Source of the DNA: Bacteroidales bacterium UBA1204
GTDB taxonomy: Bacteria; Bacteroidota; Bacteroidia; Bacteroidales; F082
Reading direction: 5' to 3'
Assembly (NCBI GenBank): GCA_002310075.1
Contig: DBXU01000035.1
Span: 2,744 to 13,120 of the forward strand
DNA: 10,377 bases
Positions 1 to 6,083 of the stretch are shown here, piece by piece; the first letter of the stretch is position 1; each line of letters opens with the position of its first letter. Made by a program: the position numbers and the translations under genes. The notes under the pieces were generated by a model, which saw only the letters and a list, made by a program, of their open reading frames with translations, did no database searches and was not told the DNA's origin.

Positions 1-108
1 GCCTTCCCCCTTTCTTTTAAAGTGAACACTCTGTTTACATCGGCGCAAATATTGATTCGCGCCGCGAAAATAAGGTTTTTTGTTTAAAAATAGGGGAAAA
101 AGTTCAAA
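1..108. other. Left-edge intergenic tail downstream of gldD
   Basis: No gene is visible here. CGGCGC at 41-46 and GCGCCG at 59-64 form a short GC-rich inverted repeat with a 12-base loop, but no T-run follows on either strand, so it is a poor terminator. On the minus strand, 53 down to 46 reads AATATTTG, a 5-of-6 match to the Bacteroidetes -7 element TAnnTTTG, which could start a leftward transcript for a gene beyond the window. No clear -33 TTTG was found at the right distance, so this is a weak call. Confidence 0.3.
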
Positions 109-699
109 TTATTTCCACTCGAAGGTTCCGATCAGGTGGTCGATATCCTCGCGGATAAAGTGGATGACGGGCTGCATCGAGTCGTTGTTGGGCAGGAAGT
201 TGAAGTACAAAGCGCCGCGGACGAAGTTGTCGGTGCTGTCGGTGAGGTAGAATTGCATCGGTGTTGCCACGCCTTTGCCGTCCATCTCGATAAACATGCC
301 GTAAACCTTGTGCTCATCGATGGCGATTAGGCTGTCCTGAATGCCGTTGGCTTTCTGTAGGTGCTTGACGATCATGGTATGGACGTCTTCCAAATACTCT
401 CCAAGATTGCCGTGTACCTTTTTATGTGTCAGATGGATGGAGCCTTTGAACTGAGGCATTTCGATGTTGACCCAGTTTTTCTCTTCAGGTGCATAGGGGT
501 CGGGGGTGACGATGGCGTATTGCGGGCATTCGAACCGATAGGCACCGATGGTGTCGACTGTGACGTAAGCTTTCTCAGGCATGTCGATGCGGAAATAGCC
601 GCGCGGTTTGGGAAGGTAGTTCGGTTCGCGGTTGCATGAGGCTGCGATGGTGAGGACCACGATGGCGGTGAATGCTATGGCGATGCGGTTTAACTTCAT
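109..699 (-). CDS. gldD: Gliding motility lipoprotein GldD
   Basis: A 196-residue protein matching the GldD family, a small lipoprotein required for gliding motility and type IX secretion in Flavobacterium and kept in many Bacteroidota. It opens with MKLNR, then a hydrophobic stretch (about 6-20) and a lipobox-like AASC with Cys22 as the likely lipidated residue, so it should be exported and membrane-anchored. The mature part starts NREPNYLPKPRGYFRIDMP, a typical GldD opening. The frame stays open far upstream (to 1182), but that extension is Arg-rich shadow of gldE. The ATG at 699 is chosen because it directly precedes the signal peptide and lies 11 bases after the gldE stop, so the two genes are surely co-transcribed. 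GldD's biochemical role is not established; presence of the gene does not prove that this organism glides. Confidence 0.93.
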   Translation of the reverse strand: MKLNRIAIAFTAIVVLTIAASCNREPNYLPKPRGYFRIDMPEKAYVTVDTIGAYRFECPQYAIVTPDPYAPEEKNWVNIEMPQFKGSIHLTHKKVHGNLGEYLEDVHTMIVKHLQKANGIQDSLIAIDEHKVYGMFIEMDGKGVATPMQFYLTDSTDNFVRGALYFNFLPNNDSMQPVIHFIREDIDHLIGTFEWK

Positions 700-710
700 G
701 ATGGTCAATT

Positions 711-2057
711 TTATTCTTCCTCGACGAAAACTTTGACTTCCTTGATGCGTTTGTTGTCGGCGTCGATGATTTCGAAATGGAATTTCTCGAATCTGAAGGA
801 GAAGCCTTTTTCGGGGATACGTCCTTCCATCTCCAGGATAAGACCTGCGAGCGTGTCGGCTTCGCCTTGGATAGGCTCGAAGTAGTCTTCGTTGAGGCTG
901 AACACCTTGCAGAAATCGACCAGACTTGTCTGTGCTTTGAACAGGTAGGTGCTGTCGTCGATTTTCTTGTAATGGCTTTCGGTCTGTTCCTTGTCGAACT
1001 CGTCGTTGATTTCGCCCACGATTTCCTCGATGACGTCTTCCATGGTGATCAGTCCCGAGGTGCCGCCATATTCGTCGACGACGATGGCGATGTGGATTTT
1101 CTTCTCGCGGAAGTCCTGGAACAGGTCGTTGATCTTGCGGTTTTCGGGTACGTAGAAGGCAGGCCTCACCAGTTTCTGCCATTCATAGGACTCGGCGTCA
1201 AGATAGGGGAGGAGGTCTTTCACATAAAGGATGCCGATGACCTTGTCGATCGACTCGTCATAGACGGGGATCCTTGAGAAACCGCTTTTGATGACGGTGG
1301 CCAGCATGTCGGCGAAAGCCATGCCTTGTTCGATGCCGACGATGTCGACACGGGGGATCATGACGCCGCTTACTTCTTTTTCGCTGAATGAGGCGATGCC
1401 CTTGAGCATCTGCTTCTCCTCGATGGGCGTCGACTCTTCGGTGGCGATTTCAACCGCCGTCGATAGGTCTTCCATTGAGATCTCGCCTTTTTTCTTCTCC
1501 AGATGTTTGTCCATGAACGAAGTGGAGTTGATGAGAGGTTTGCTTAAGGGCTTGAAAAAACCTATAAGGAAACGCAGAGGCCTTGCCATGAAACGGGCCA
1601 CCTTGATGGGACGTTTGCTGGCGTAGATCTTAGGTGTGATTTCACCTACGATGAGGATGAGCGAGGTGACGACGACCACTTCGAGCAGAAAGGCTGCCAC
1701 AGGATAGTTGACCATGTCGAAAAGTTGGCTCATGATGTAGGTGGCCAACAGCGTGATGGTCACGTTGACAAAGTTGTTGCCGATTAGGATGGTGGCCAGC
1801 AAGGTCTTGGGCTTTTCACGAAGCTTCAGTACGAGTTTGCTTTTCACGTCGCTACGCGATTCCAGGTCGTCGATGTCGGCTGGCTGGAGGGAGAAAAAGG
1901 CGGTCTCGCAGCTCGAAATCAAGGCAGAAGCGATGAGGAGCAGGCACAATACGACCAATCCTATGATGGCGTTAACGTTAAATCCAGTGAAAAAGTTGTT
2001 TGAAACTACAGAGAGGAGTCCTATGAAGGGCTCAGGGTCAGGGTCGGGTGTTTCCAA
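711..2057 (-). CDS. gldE: Gliding-associated CNNM/CBS-domain membrane protein GldE
   Basis: GldE belongs to the CNNM/CorC (HlyC/CorC-like) family, whose members include Mg2+ or Co2+ efflux proteins; GldE itself is linked to gliding and acts with GldD. Numbering from the start chosen here (448 residues): hydrophobic segments at about 30-48, 85-110 and 118-138 form the DUF21/CNNM domain, with GEITPK at 138-143; a CBS pair covers about 215-340, with SRIPVYDE at 261-268 and DEYGG at 328-332; a CorC_HlyC-type C-terminal domain follows. The open frame has an upstream ATG at 2150, but residues between it and 2057 encode a Bacteroidetes -7 element and half of an inverted repeat. A TTG at 2057 gives the N-terminus METPDPDPEPF, as I recall for GldE proteins. 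Family call is very secure; the start is probable. Stop is 11 bases before gldD. Confidence 0.92.
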   Translation of the reverse strand: METPDPDPEPFIGLLSVVSNNFFTGFNVNAIIGLVVLCLLLIASALISSCETAFFSLQPADIDDLESRSDVKSKLVLKLREKPKTLLATILIGNNFVNVTITLLATYIMSQLFDMVNYPVAAFLLEVVVVTSLILIVGEITPKIYASKRPIKVARFMARPLRFLIGFFKPLSKPLINSTSFMDKHLEKKKGEISMEDLSTAVEIATEESTPIEEKQMLKGIASFSEKEVSGVMIPRVDIVGIEQGMAFADMLATVIKSGFSRIPVYDESIDKVIGILYVKDLLPYLDAESYEWQKLVRPAFYVPENRKINDLFQDFREKKIHIAIVVDEYGGTSGLITMEDVIEEIVGEINDEFDKEQTESHYKKIDDSTYLFKAQTSLVDFCKVFSLNEDYFEPIQGEADTLAGLILEMEGRIPEKGFSFRFEKFHFEIIDADNKRIKEVKVFVEEE

Positions 2058-2084
2058 AACGAAAGGTTTTAATGTTTGCGGCTG

Positions 2085-2092
2085 CAAAAATA
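2085..2092 (-). promoter_or_regulatory. Putative gldE promoter, -7 element
   Basis: The minus strand reads TATTTTTG here, a full match to TAnnTTTG, followed by CAGCCGCAAACATT, a context common just after Bacteroidetes promoters. Transcription would start near 2078-2080, giving a leader of about 21 bases to the TTG at 2057. I could not find a TTTG at the usual -33 distance, so strength is uncertain. Confidence 0.5.
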
Positions 2093-2130
2093 GGAAAATC
2101 TTTGGATTCGGCGATGCGAAGTAGGCCAAA

Positions 2131-2194
2131 TAATCCGAATCTAGGTCCATTTCTTGGCTTTATATCCAGTCAATAAGGGCTTAGATTCAGATTA
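2131..2194 (-). repeat. Imperfect inverted repeat between ssb and gldE
   Basis: TAATCCGAATCTAGG (2131-2145) and CTTAGATTCAGATTA (2180-2194) are inverted copies matching at 13 of 15 positions, with a 34-base loop. In a minus-strand transcript 14 of 15 pairs form if one G-U wobble is counted. No U-run follows, so it is not a typical terminator. It may be an RNA structure or an operator-like site; function is unknown. One arm lies inside the longer gldE open frame, which argues that this stretch is non-coding. Confidence 0.5.
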
Positions 2195-2202
2195 TCAGAT
2201 GT

Positions 2203-2688
2203 TTAGAATGGCAAATCGTTGGCTTCCATTGGGTCGATGGAAGGACTTGTTGCCGTGATATCGCCTGAAGGATAGGAGGGGGTGTAGCCCATGTTAGGCT
2301 CGTTGCTGCCTCCATAGGGTTGGCCGTAGGATGATTGTTGGGCGGGGCGGGCTGGGGCCATTTGCATCATTTTTTCTGCGTTGACTTCAGTGACATAACG
2401 GGCGTTGCCGTTTTGGTCAGTGTACTGACGGGTCCTCAGTTTGCCTTCTACGTACATAAGGTCGCCCTTGGAGTAGTTGCGACGATGGTCGGCAATGTCG
2501 TTGGCGAGGTTGCCCCAAACCACGATGTTGTGCCAGTCGGTTTGTTCCACCCAGTTGTTGTCGCGATCGCGATAACGTTCCGAAGTGGCCAAGGTGACAG
2601 TGACTTTTCTGTTGCCGTTTTCAAATGTCGTTACTTCTGGGTCTTTGCCGAAGCGGCCGATGAGGATGACTTTGTTTAAGCTTGCCAT
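2203..2688 (-). CDS. ssb: Single-stranded DNA-binding protein
   Basis: SSB coats single-stranded DNA in replication, recombination and repair and recruits partner proteins through its C-terminal tip. The 161-residue product begins MASLNKVILIGRFGKDPEV, the classic bacterial SSB opening, and has the OB-fold motifs TDWHNIVVWG and KGDLMYVEGKLRTRQY in the first 110 or so residues. A flexible Gln/Gly/Pro/Ser-rich linker (about 115-150) leads to the acidic tip MEANDLPF, which ends in the conserved Pro-Phe used to bind repair and replication enzymes. The length is normal. The ATG at 2688 is the only sensible start. It sits 14 bases downstream of the mutY stop, so it is probably in the mutY transcript. 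SSB in the same unit as MutY fits a shared DNA-maintenance role. Confidence 0.97.
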   Translation of the reverse strand: MASLNKVILIGRFGKDPEVTTFENGNRKVTVTLATSERYRDRDNNWVEQTDWHNIVVWGNLANDIADHRRNYSKGDLMYVEGKLRTRQYTDQNGNARYVTEVNAEKMMQMAPARPAQQSSYGQPYGGSNEPNMGYTPSYPSGDITATSPSIDPMEANDLPF

Positions 2689-2702
2689 GGTGTTTTTTTA
2701 GT

Positions 2703-3764
2703 TTAATGATTTAAGTATGAGTCTATTAAGCGTGGGACGGGGTAACGGTCCAAATCCCTTTCGGGGGTCAAAAATAGATTAATTGTTTGAATGGAGTGCA
2801 ATTCTTGTGAAAGTTTTATTTCGATGAACCGTGCTATGATGGTGCGGTGTGTGAGTTTGTGGGTGATGGGTGCCGATACGTTGACAATGGTAAAAGGTGT
2901 TGCACTCACGATGTGGGCAAATTCTGGAGAGGCGATCACCTCGTCGACAGTCCATTCCCGCGGGCTTTCGATGTTGGGGAAGTCGTATAGGTTTTTCCAA
3001 ATATCGTTTCCGTCGCGTTTGTGCAGATAAAGGCATTTTTCTCCATTTTTCTCGACCCTGAGGACGAGGTAGTTGAAATGCCTCGTGCTGATTTTGACCT
3101 TGGGAAGTTTGACGGGGCGTTGCATGACGGTTTGATGGTCGAAGGCGAGGCAGTGGGCTTGCACCGGACAATGGAGACAGTCGGGGTTTTGTGGCGTGCA
3201 TAACAGCGCGCCGAATTCCATCATGGCTTGGTTATGCAAGCCTGGGCGCTGGCGGTCGAGCAATTCGTTGGCGGCAGAGGCGAAGGCCTCCATGCCTTCG
3301 CTATTATTAATAGGAGTGTCGATGTCGTACAATCGCGACAGAACACGGTAGACGTTGCCGTCGACGACGGCATGGGGTAGGTTGAAGGCGATGGAGGCAA
3401 TGGCCGCCGCCGTGTAGCTGCCAATGCCTTTCAGGCCCTTCAGTTGGTCGTAATCGGCAGGAAAAGAGCCCCCGTGACGTTCGACCACCTGATTGGCGCA
3501 TTGGTGCAGGTTGCGTGCCCTTGAATAATAGCCCAAGCCTTGCCACAACTTCAGCACCTCCTCCTCGGAAGCCCGTGCCAGAGCTTCGACGGTAGGCCAT
3601 TTCTCTGTGAATCGCAAGTAATACGACAGGCCTTGGCTGACTCGGGTCTGCTGCAGGATTATTTCCGAGATCCAAACCTGATAAGGGCTGGGCTCGTGGC
3701 GCCAGGGCAGGTCGCGCTTGTTGTCTTCATACCAATCTATGAGGGTGTTGCTGATGTTATTCAT
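2703..3764 (-). CDS. mutY: A/G-specific adenine DNA glycosylase MutY
   Basis: MutY removes adenine mispaired with 8-oxoguanine, preventing G:C to T:A changes (base excision repair). The 353-residue protein shows all key parts: catalytic Glu34 in SEIILQQTRV, the helix-hairpin-helix LKGLKGIGSYTAAA (108-121), catalytic Asp135 in VVDGNVYRV, and four iron-sulfur cysteines at 189, 196, 199 and 205 with the canonical C-x6-C-x2-C-x5-C spacing. The C-terminal part from about 230 is the NUDIX-like domain that reads 8-oxoguanine (FNYLVLRVEKNGEKCLYLHKR). Length is normal for the family and no key residue is missing. It is the first gene of the leftward unit mutY-ssb-gldE-gldD and starts 163 bases from the divergent HU gene. 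No Shine-Dalgarno sequence is apparent. Confidence 0.97.
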   Translation of the reverse strand: MNNISNTLIDWYEDNKRDLPWRHEPSPYQVWISEIILQQTRVSQGLSYYLRFTEKWPTVEALARASEEEVLKLWQGLGYYSRARNLHQCANQVVERHGGSFPADYDQLKGLKGIGSYTAAAIASIAFNLPHAVVDGNVYRVLSRLYDIDTPINNSEGMEAFASAANELLDRQRPGLHNQAMMEFGALLCTPQNPDCLHCPVQAHCLAFDHQTVMQRPVKLPKVKISTRHFNYLVLRVEKNGEKCLYLHKRDGNDIWKNLYDFPNIESPREWTVDEVIASPEFAHIVSATPFTIVNVSAPITHKLTHRTIIARFIEIKLSQELHSIQTINLFLTPERDLDRYPVPRLIDSYLNH

Positions 3765-3871
3765 GGAATTATGAGGGTTTCTTTGAGGCTTTTTGTTGGG
3801 CGAAATTCTTTATTTATAACTCCTTAGATAAAAAAAGTTGACAAAAATGCTCGGGGTGTTGAAAATGTTTG

Positions 3872-3879
3872 TACCTTTG
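3872..3879 (+). promoter_or_regulatory. HU gene promoter, -7 element
   Basis: TACCTTTG is a perfect match to the Bacteroidetes -7 consensus TAnnTTTG. Transcription should begin near 3884-3888, giving an A-rich leader of about 40 bases ending in TAATAAAAAA just before the HU ATG. No good -33 TTTG lies 19-23 bases upstream. A-rich leaders replace Shine-Dalgarno pairing in this phylum, which fits a highly expressed gene. Confidence 0.7.
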
Positions 3880-3882
3880 CCG

Positions 3883-3890
3883 CAAATTTA
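3883..3890 (-). promoter_or_regulatory. Possible mutY-operon promoter, -7 element
   Basis: On the minus strand these bases read TAAATTTG, matching TAnnTTTG. A transcript from here would have a leader of roughly 110 bases before the mutY ATG at 3764. No well-placed -33 TTTG is visible. The site is only 3 bases from the HU -7 element on the other strand, so both could not be used by polymerase at once. Chance match in an A/T-rich stretch is possible. Confidence 0.3.
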
Positions 3891-3927
3891 CAACAATCAA
3901 ATCAATTAACTATAAAGTAATAAAAAA

Positions 3928-4200
3928 ATGACAAAAGCAGAAATCGTAGCTCAGATTGCCGAAAAGACTGGCATTGAGAAAGGTGCAGTTCAAAACGTGG
4001 TCGAAAACTTCATGGAAGTCGTTAAAGCATCGATGGCTAAAGGTGAGAATGTTTATCTGAGAGGCTTCGGCAGCTTCATCATCAAGACCCGCGCCGAAAA
4101 GACTGGTAGAAACATTTCGAAGAATGTGGCCATCACCATCCCGGCTCACAAAATCCCTGCTTTCAAGCCCGCCAAGACCTTTATGAACGCTGTTAAATAA
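3928..4200 (+). CDS. hup: HU-family nucleoid DNA-binding protein
   Basis: A 90-residue HU/IHF-family protein that bends and packs DNA in the nucleoid as a dimer. The sequence begins MTKAEIVAQIAEKTGIEKG and has the helical dimerisation part (1-45), the family signature GFGSFIIKTRAEKTGRN (from about 46), then the DNA-grasping beta arm whose tip region reads IPAHKIPAFKP; the proline that intercalates in DNA lies here. The length is exactly that of HU rather than of the longer HU-like proteins with extra domains. It diverges from mutY and is followed after 23 bases by the small basic ORF at 4224, with which it is probably co-transcribed. Whether it acts as a homodimer cannot be told from this window. 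Confidence 0.96.
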   Translation: MTKAEIVAQIAEKTGIEKGAVQNVVENFMEVVKASMAKGENVYLRGFGSFIIKTRAEKTGRNISKNVAITIPAHKIPAFKPAKTFMNAVK

Positions 4201-4223
4201 GCAAATACAAAAATTTCAATATT

Positions 4224-4313
4224 ATGCCAAACGGTAAAAAACACAAGAGACATAAAATGTCAACGCACAAGCGTAAAAAACGCTTGAGAAAGGATAGACA
4301 CAAGAAGAAATAA
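4224..4313 (+). CDS. Tiny Lys/Arg/His-rich protein, mS38 (AURKAIP1/COX24)-like
   Basis: A 29-residue ORF opening MPNGKKHKRHKM and ending RLRKDRHKKK; most residues are Lys, Arg or His and there is no acidic patch beyond one Asp. It resembles, from memory, the short Bacteroidota proteins labelled AURKAIP1/COX24 domain-containing, related to mitochondrial ribosomal protein mS38 and mycobacterial bS22, which sit in the small ribosomal subunit near the decoding region. That would make it a ribosomal protein threading through rRNA. The ATG at 4224 follows an A/T-rich leader 23 bases after the HU stop, with no separate promoter seen, so it likely shares the HU transcript. A short 8-bp hairpin (4301-4308 with 4316-4323) spans the stop codon. 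Ribosomal membership is inference; the ORF itself is well supported by composition and position. Confidence 0.8.
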   Translation: MPNGKKHKRHKMSTHKRKKRLRKDRHKKK

Positions 4314-4334
4314 GCTCTTCTTGAGCCTAAACAC

Positions 4335-4384
4335 GACAATAACACAGCATTGGTTCAATCTCCATTGTTGTGTTATTGTTTTAT
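4335..4384 (+). terminator. Long hairpin with short T-run between small ORF and rng
   Basis: ACAATAACACAGCA (4336-4349) pairs with TGTTGTGTTATTGT (4366-4379) through 14 positions, one a G-U pair, and a further 3 bp (TGG/CCA) close an 8-base loop. TTTT follows at 4379-4382. The stem is A/T-rich and the T-run short, so it may be a terminator for the HU transcript, a partial attenuator, or an RNA processing site in the rng leader. The arms overlap a spurious upstream TTG extension of rng. Confidence 0.5.
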
Positions 4385-4415
4385 CAATCAACAGTTAACC
4401 TCAAAGCAAAACACT

Positions 4416-6002
4416 ATGTCTGAAGAACAACAAGCTGTAGTAGAACAGAAGACGGTGATGCGCGATTTGGTCATCAACTCGCACGCTTCAGAGGTCGACA
4501 TTGCTCTGTTGGAGGACAACGTACTCGTCGAACTTCATAAAGAGAAAACCAACAACCAATTTGCAGTCGGAGATGTTTATTTGGGCCGGGTAAAGAAGAT
4601 CCTGCCAGGCTTGAATGCCGCTTTCGTCGACGTGGGCTATTCCAAGGAAGCTTTCCTGCATTACCTCGACCTAGGGCTTGAGGCTCGTTCCTTGTTGAAA
4701 TTTAGGGATATGGCTCGTTCTGGTGCCGAGGATCTCTCGATGGACACTTTCAAACTTGAGCCCGAAGTGGAGAAAAACGGCAAGATTGGCAACTTCTTGA
4801 ATGTGGGCGACCTGCTCCCCGTTCAGATTGCCAAAGAGCCTATCTCGACCAAAGGACCGAGAATCACCGCAGAAATCTCTTTCGCCGGGCGCTATCTTGT
4901 GCTCGTGCCCTTCTCCAACCGCATTTCGGTATCCCAGAAAATCCGCAGCAGCGCCGAACGTAACCGCCTGCGCCGACTCATCCAAAGCATTAAGCCCGCC
5001 AACTATGGCGTCATCATCCGTACCGTGGCCGAAAGCAAGAAAGTGGCCGACCTCGATGCCGACCTCAAGTCGCTCATCGAGAAATGGGAACACTGCATCA
5101 CGGAAATGAAAAAGATGACTACCTTTGGCAGGATGGTCAGCGAGATGGACCAAACCTCCGTTATGCTGCGCGACTTGCTGAATGAGTCGTTCAACAACAT
5201 CCGTGTGGACGACGAATCGCTTTATGAAGAAATTAGGAGTTACATCCAAACCATCGCGCCTCAAAAAGCTGAAATCGTTCAACTTTACCATGGCAAAGAG
5301 CCCATTTTTGAACATTTCAACGTAGCCAAACAAATCAAAGGCTTTTTCGGCCGCGTGGTCACCATCAGAAACGGTGTCTACCTCATCATTGAGCACACCG
5401 AGGCCATGCACGTCATCGACGTCAACAGTGGCCATCGCGTGAACAAGGAGAACTCGCAAGAAGAAAATGCCCTTCAGGTGAACCTGGAAGCCGCCAAGGA
5501 GATCGCACGCCAACTGCGCCTGCGCGATATGGGCGGCATTATCATCGTCGACTTTATCGACATGCGCGAAGCCAAGCATCGCAAACAGCTGTATGACGCC
5601 CTCGTCGAAGCCATGTCGCACGACCGCGCCAAACACAACATCCTTCCAGCCACCAAATTCGGGTTGATTCAAATCACACGTCAACGCGTGCGCCCCGAGA
5701 CCGAAGTGCAGGTGCAGGAGAAATGCCCTGTCTGCGCTGGCGAAGGCAAAATCAGGCCCGCCATCCTGTTCATCGACGAAATCGAAAACAATCTCAAGTA
5801 CCTGCTCGTCGACCAAAACGAAAACCATCTCACACTGCAGGTGCATCCTTTCATCGAGGCCTATCTCACCAAAGGTCTGTTTTCGATCCAACGCAAGTGG
5901 AAAAAGAAATACGGCAAATCCTTTAAGGTACAACCCATGTCGGATTTCCACATGTTGCAGTACAACTTCCTTAACGCCAATGGCGACGACATCAAACTGT
6001 AA
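4416..6002 (+). CDS. rng: Ribonuclease E/G family endoribonuclease (RNase G)
   Basis: RNase G cuts single-stranded RNA in 5S/16S rRNA maturation and mRNA decay. The 528-residue protein has an N-terminal S1 RNA-binding domain with GDVYLGRVKKILPGLNAAF (about 52-70), then the catalytic core with the two metal-binding aspartates Asp335 (HVIDVNSG) and Asp379 (IIIVDFIDM), the motif QITRQRVRP, and the zinc-link CPVC (Cys437, Cys440) used for dimer-dimer contact. A small C-terminal domain follows; there is no long disordered RNase E-type scaffold, so it is the G type, slightly longer than the E. coli enzyme. The ATG at 4416 (MSEEQQ) is preferred to the TTG at 4350 because the extra 22 residues translate the hairpin upstream. 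A strong terminator follows. No convincing promoter is seen directly upstream, so reading from the HU promoter is possible. Confidence 0.96.
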   Translation: MSEEQQAVVEQKTVMRDLVINSHASEVDIALLEDNVLVELHKEKTNNQFAVGDVYLGRVKKILPGLNAAFVDVGYSKEAFLHYLDLGLEARSLLKFRDMARSGAEDLSMDTFKLEPEVEKNGKIGNFLNVGDLLPVQIAKEPISTKGPRITAEISFAGRYLVLVPFSNRISVSQKIRSSAERNRLRRLIQSIKPANYGVIIRTVAESKKVADLDADLKSLIEKWEHCITEMKKMTTFGRMVSEMDQTSVMLRDLLNESFNNIRVDDESLYEEIRSYIQTIAPQKAEIVQLYHGKEPIFEHFNVAKQIKGFFGRVVTIRNGVYLIIEHTEAMHVIDVNSGHRVNKENSQEENALQVNLEAAKEIARQLRLRDMGGIIIVDFIDMREAKHRKQLYDALVEAMSHDRAKHNILPATKFGLIQITRQRVRPETEVQVQEKCPVCAGEGKIRPAILFIDEIENNLKYLLVDQNENHLTLQVHPFIEAYLTKGLFSIQRKWKKKYGKSFKVQPMSDFHMLQYNFLNANGDDIKL

Positions 6003-6028
6003 GGTAAGTTGCTGCCAAAAAAAACTCG

Positions 6029-6056
6029 AAAGCCCGCTTTTGAAGCGGGCTTTTTT
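6029..6056 (+). terminator. Rho-independent terminator after rng
   Basis: AAAGCCCGCTT (6029-6039) and AAGCGGGCTTT (6043-6053) form a GC-rich stem of about 10-11 bp with a very small loop, followed by a run of T to 6056. It lies 27 bases after the rng stop, and is preceded by an A-run that would serve as the T-run on the minus strand, so it may work both ways. Confidence 0.93.
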
Positions 6057-6058
6057 CT

Positions 6059-6066
6059 TATTTTTG
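6059..6066 (+). promoter_or_regulatory. trpS promoter, -7 element
   Basis: TATTTTTG matches TAnnTTTG and lies 17 bases before the trpS ATG, giving a very short leader (about 11-14 bases). The nearest TTTG (6039-6042) is 16 bases upstream, inside the loop of the rng terminator, and is closer than usual for a -33 element. The position straight after a terminator supports a real promoter. Confidence 0.6.
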
Positions 6067-6083
6067 CGCCAAATTCTTGAATT

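Noticed and set aside
41..64. Terminator for gldD
   Set aside because: The stem is only 6 bp with a 12-base loop and no T-run follows on the minus strand.
700..1182. N-terminal extension of the gldD frame (161 residues)
   Set aside because: Arg/His-rich, lies wholly within gldE on the same strand in another frame; the signal peptide start at 699 is the real start.
4350..4415. TTG start adding 22 residues to RNase G
   Set aside because: These codons encode the hairpin loop and right arm; the ATG at 4416 gives a normal N-terminus.
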